Source: Clostridiales bacterium UBA4698
GTDB taxonomy: Bacteria > Bacillota > Clostridia > TANB77 > UBA1234
DNA: 15,895 bases
Reading direction: 5' to 3'
Assembly (NCBI GenBank): GCA_002404755.1
Contig: DHKI01000018.1
Location: forward strand, 1 to 15,895
Shown: positions 15,805 to 15,895 of the stretch, one piece after another
Layout of the letters: every line of letters starts with the position of its first letter
How positions within the stretch are numbered: the stretch's first letter is position 1
Notes under the pieces: generated by a model
Seen by the model: only the letters and a program-made list of their open reading frames with translations
Database searches by the model: none
Told to the model about the DNA's origin: nothing
Made by a program: the position numbers and the translations under genes

Positions 15805-15842
15805 TGTAACATCTTTGTAATGCAACTGTAAAGAAAATGTAA
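15805..15842 (+). promoter_or_regulatory. Four TGTAA elements at 11-bp spacing, possible PhoB/OmpR-family operator
   Basis: TGTAA occurs at 15805, 15816, 15827 and 15838, each exactly 11 bp apart, one helical turn. A fifth at 15791 is 14 bp away. The last abuts the -35 of a predicted promoter. Direct repeats at 11 bp are the hallmark of PhoB/OmpR-type response regulators. CTGTAAAGAAAATGTAAT resembles a Pho box (CTGTCAT-N4-CTGTCAT), and the opposite strand reads TTACA, like PhoP boxes of Bacillus. The regulator and target are not in the window. Confidence 0.55.
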
Positions 15843-15871
15843 TTGAAAAAACATCTTAAAAAGGATAAAAT
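15843..15871 (+). promoter_or_regulatory. Predicted promoter of the next gene
   Basis: TTGAAA (15843-15848), a 17-bp spacer and TAAAAT (15866-15871) each differ from consensus at one position. The transcript would leave the window at its right end. A second TTGACA at 15881-15886 may be another -35 whose -10 lies outside. No gene start is visible before the window ends. Confidence 0.5.
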
Positions 15872-15895
15872 AACTCGAGTTTGACAGTTAAAAGC

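Noticed and set aside
15578..15820. 80-codon open frame on the + strand after clpC
   Set aside because: It runs through both arms of the long palindrome and the TGTAA array, has no ribosome binding site and no recognisable motif; the frame is best explained by the repeat.

Overview
The window is strongly A+T-rich. Arginine is coded mostly by AGA and isoleucine often by ATA, ribosome binding sites are purine-rich AGGAGG types, and all supported genes lie on the + strand. The gene set points to a low-GC Firmicute of class Clostridia, probably an uncultured gut-type lineage: a ctsR-mcsA-mcsB-clpC operon with a CtsR operator, an undecaprenol-kinase-type DgkA, a QueH-type epoxyqueuosine reductase, and a Pol I whose proofreading domain looks degenerate. 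The lineage is inferred; no rRNA or other taxonomic marker is present.

Layout. (1) 112-1711: ruvB (Holliday-junction helicase) and queH (queuosine biosynthesis), 1 bp apart and probably co-transcribed. (2) 1726-6901: an accessory block holding a possible 20-codon ORF, a RhuM-family gene, a very long gene built of about 60-residue helical repeats followed by an unassigned domain and a nucleotidyltransferase (NTase) core, and a small charged protein. The long gene is interrupted by a single-base frameshift at an A5 run near 5690. It separates the GS...DxD half of the NTase site from the third carboxylate and from a PAP/OAS1-like domain downstream. (3) 6902-8032: dgkA with its own promoter and terminator, then a circularly permuted NlpC/P60 (YiiX-like) cysteine hydrolase whose promoter overlaps that terminator. 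(4) 8034-10818: polA with promoter and a clear intrinsic terminator. (5) 10957-15547: the protein quality-control operon, controlled by a strong promoter with a perfect CtsR heptad repeat at the expected transcription start. CtsR represses, McsB (activated by McsA) phosphorylates arginines, and ClpC unfolds tagged proteins for ClpP. (6) 15548-15895: no gene, but a 194-bp near-palindrome with 29-bp perfect outer arms, then four TGTAA elements at exact 11-bp spacing beside a predicted promoter that faces out of the window, which resembles a PhoB/OmpR-family operator.

The core genes (ruvB, queH, dgkA, polA, clpC operon) are ordinary. The parts most likely to be new are the RhuM/helical-repeat-NTase/small-protein block with its frameshift, the long palindrome after clpC, and the phased TGTAA array.
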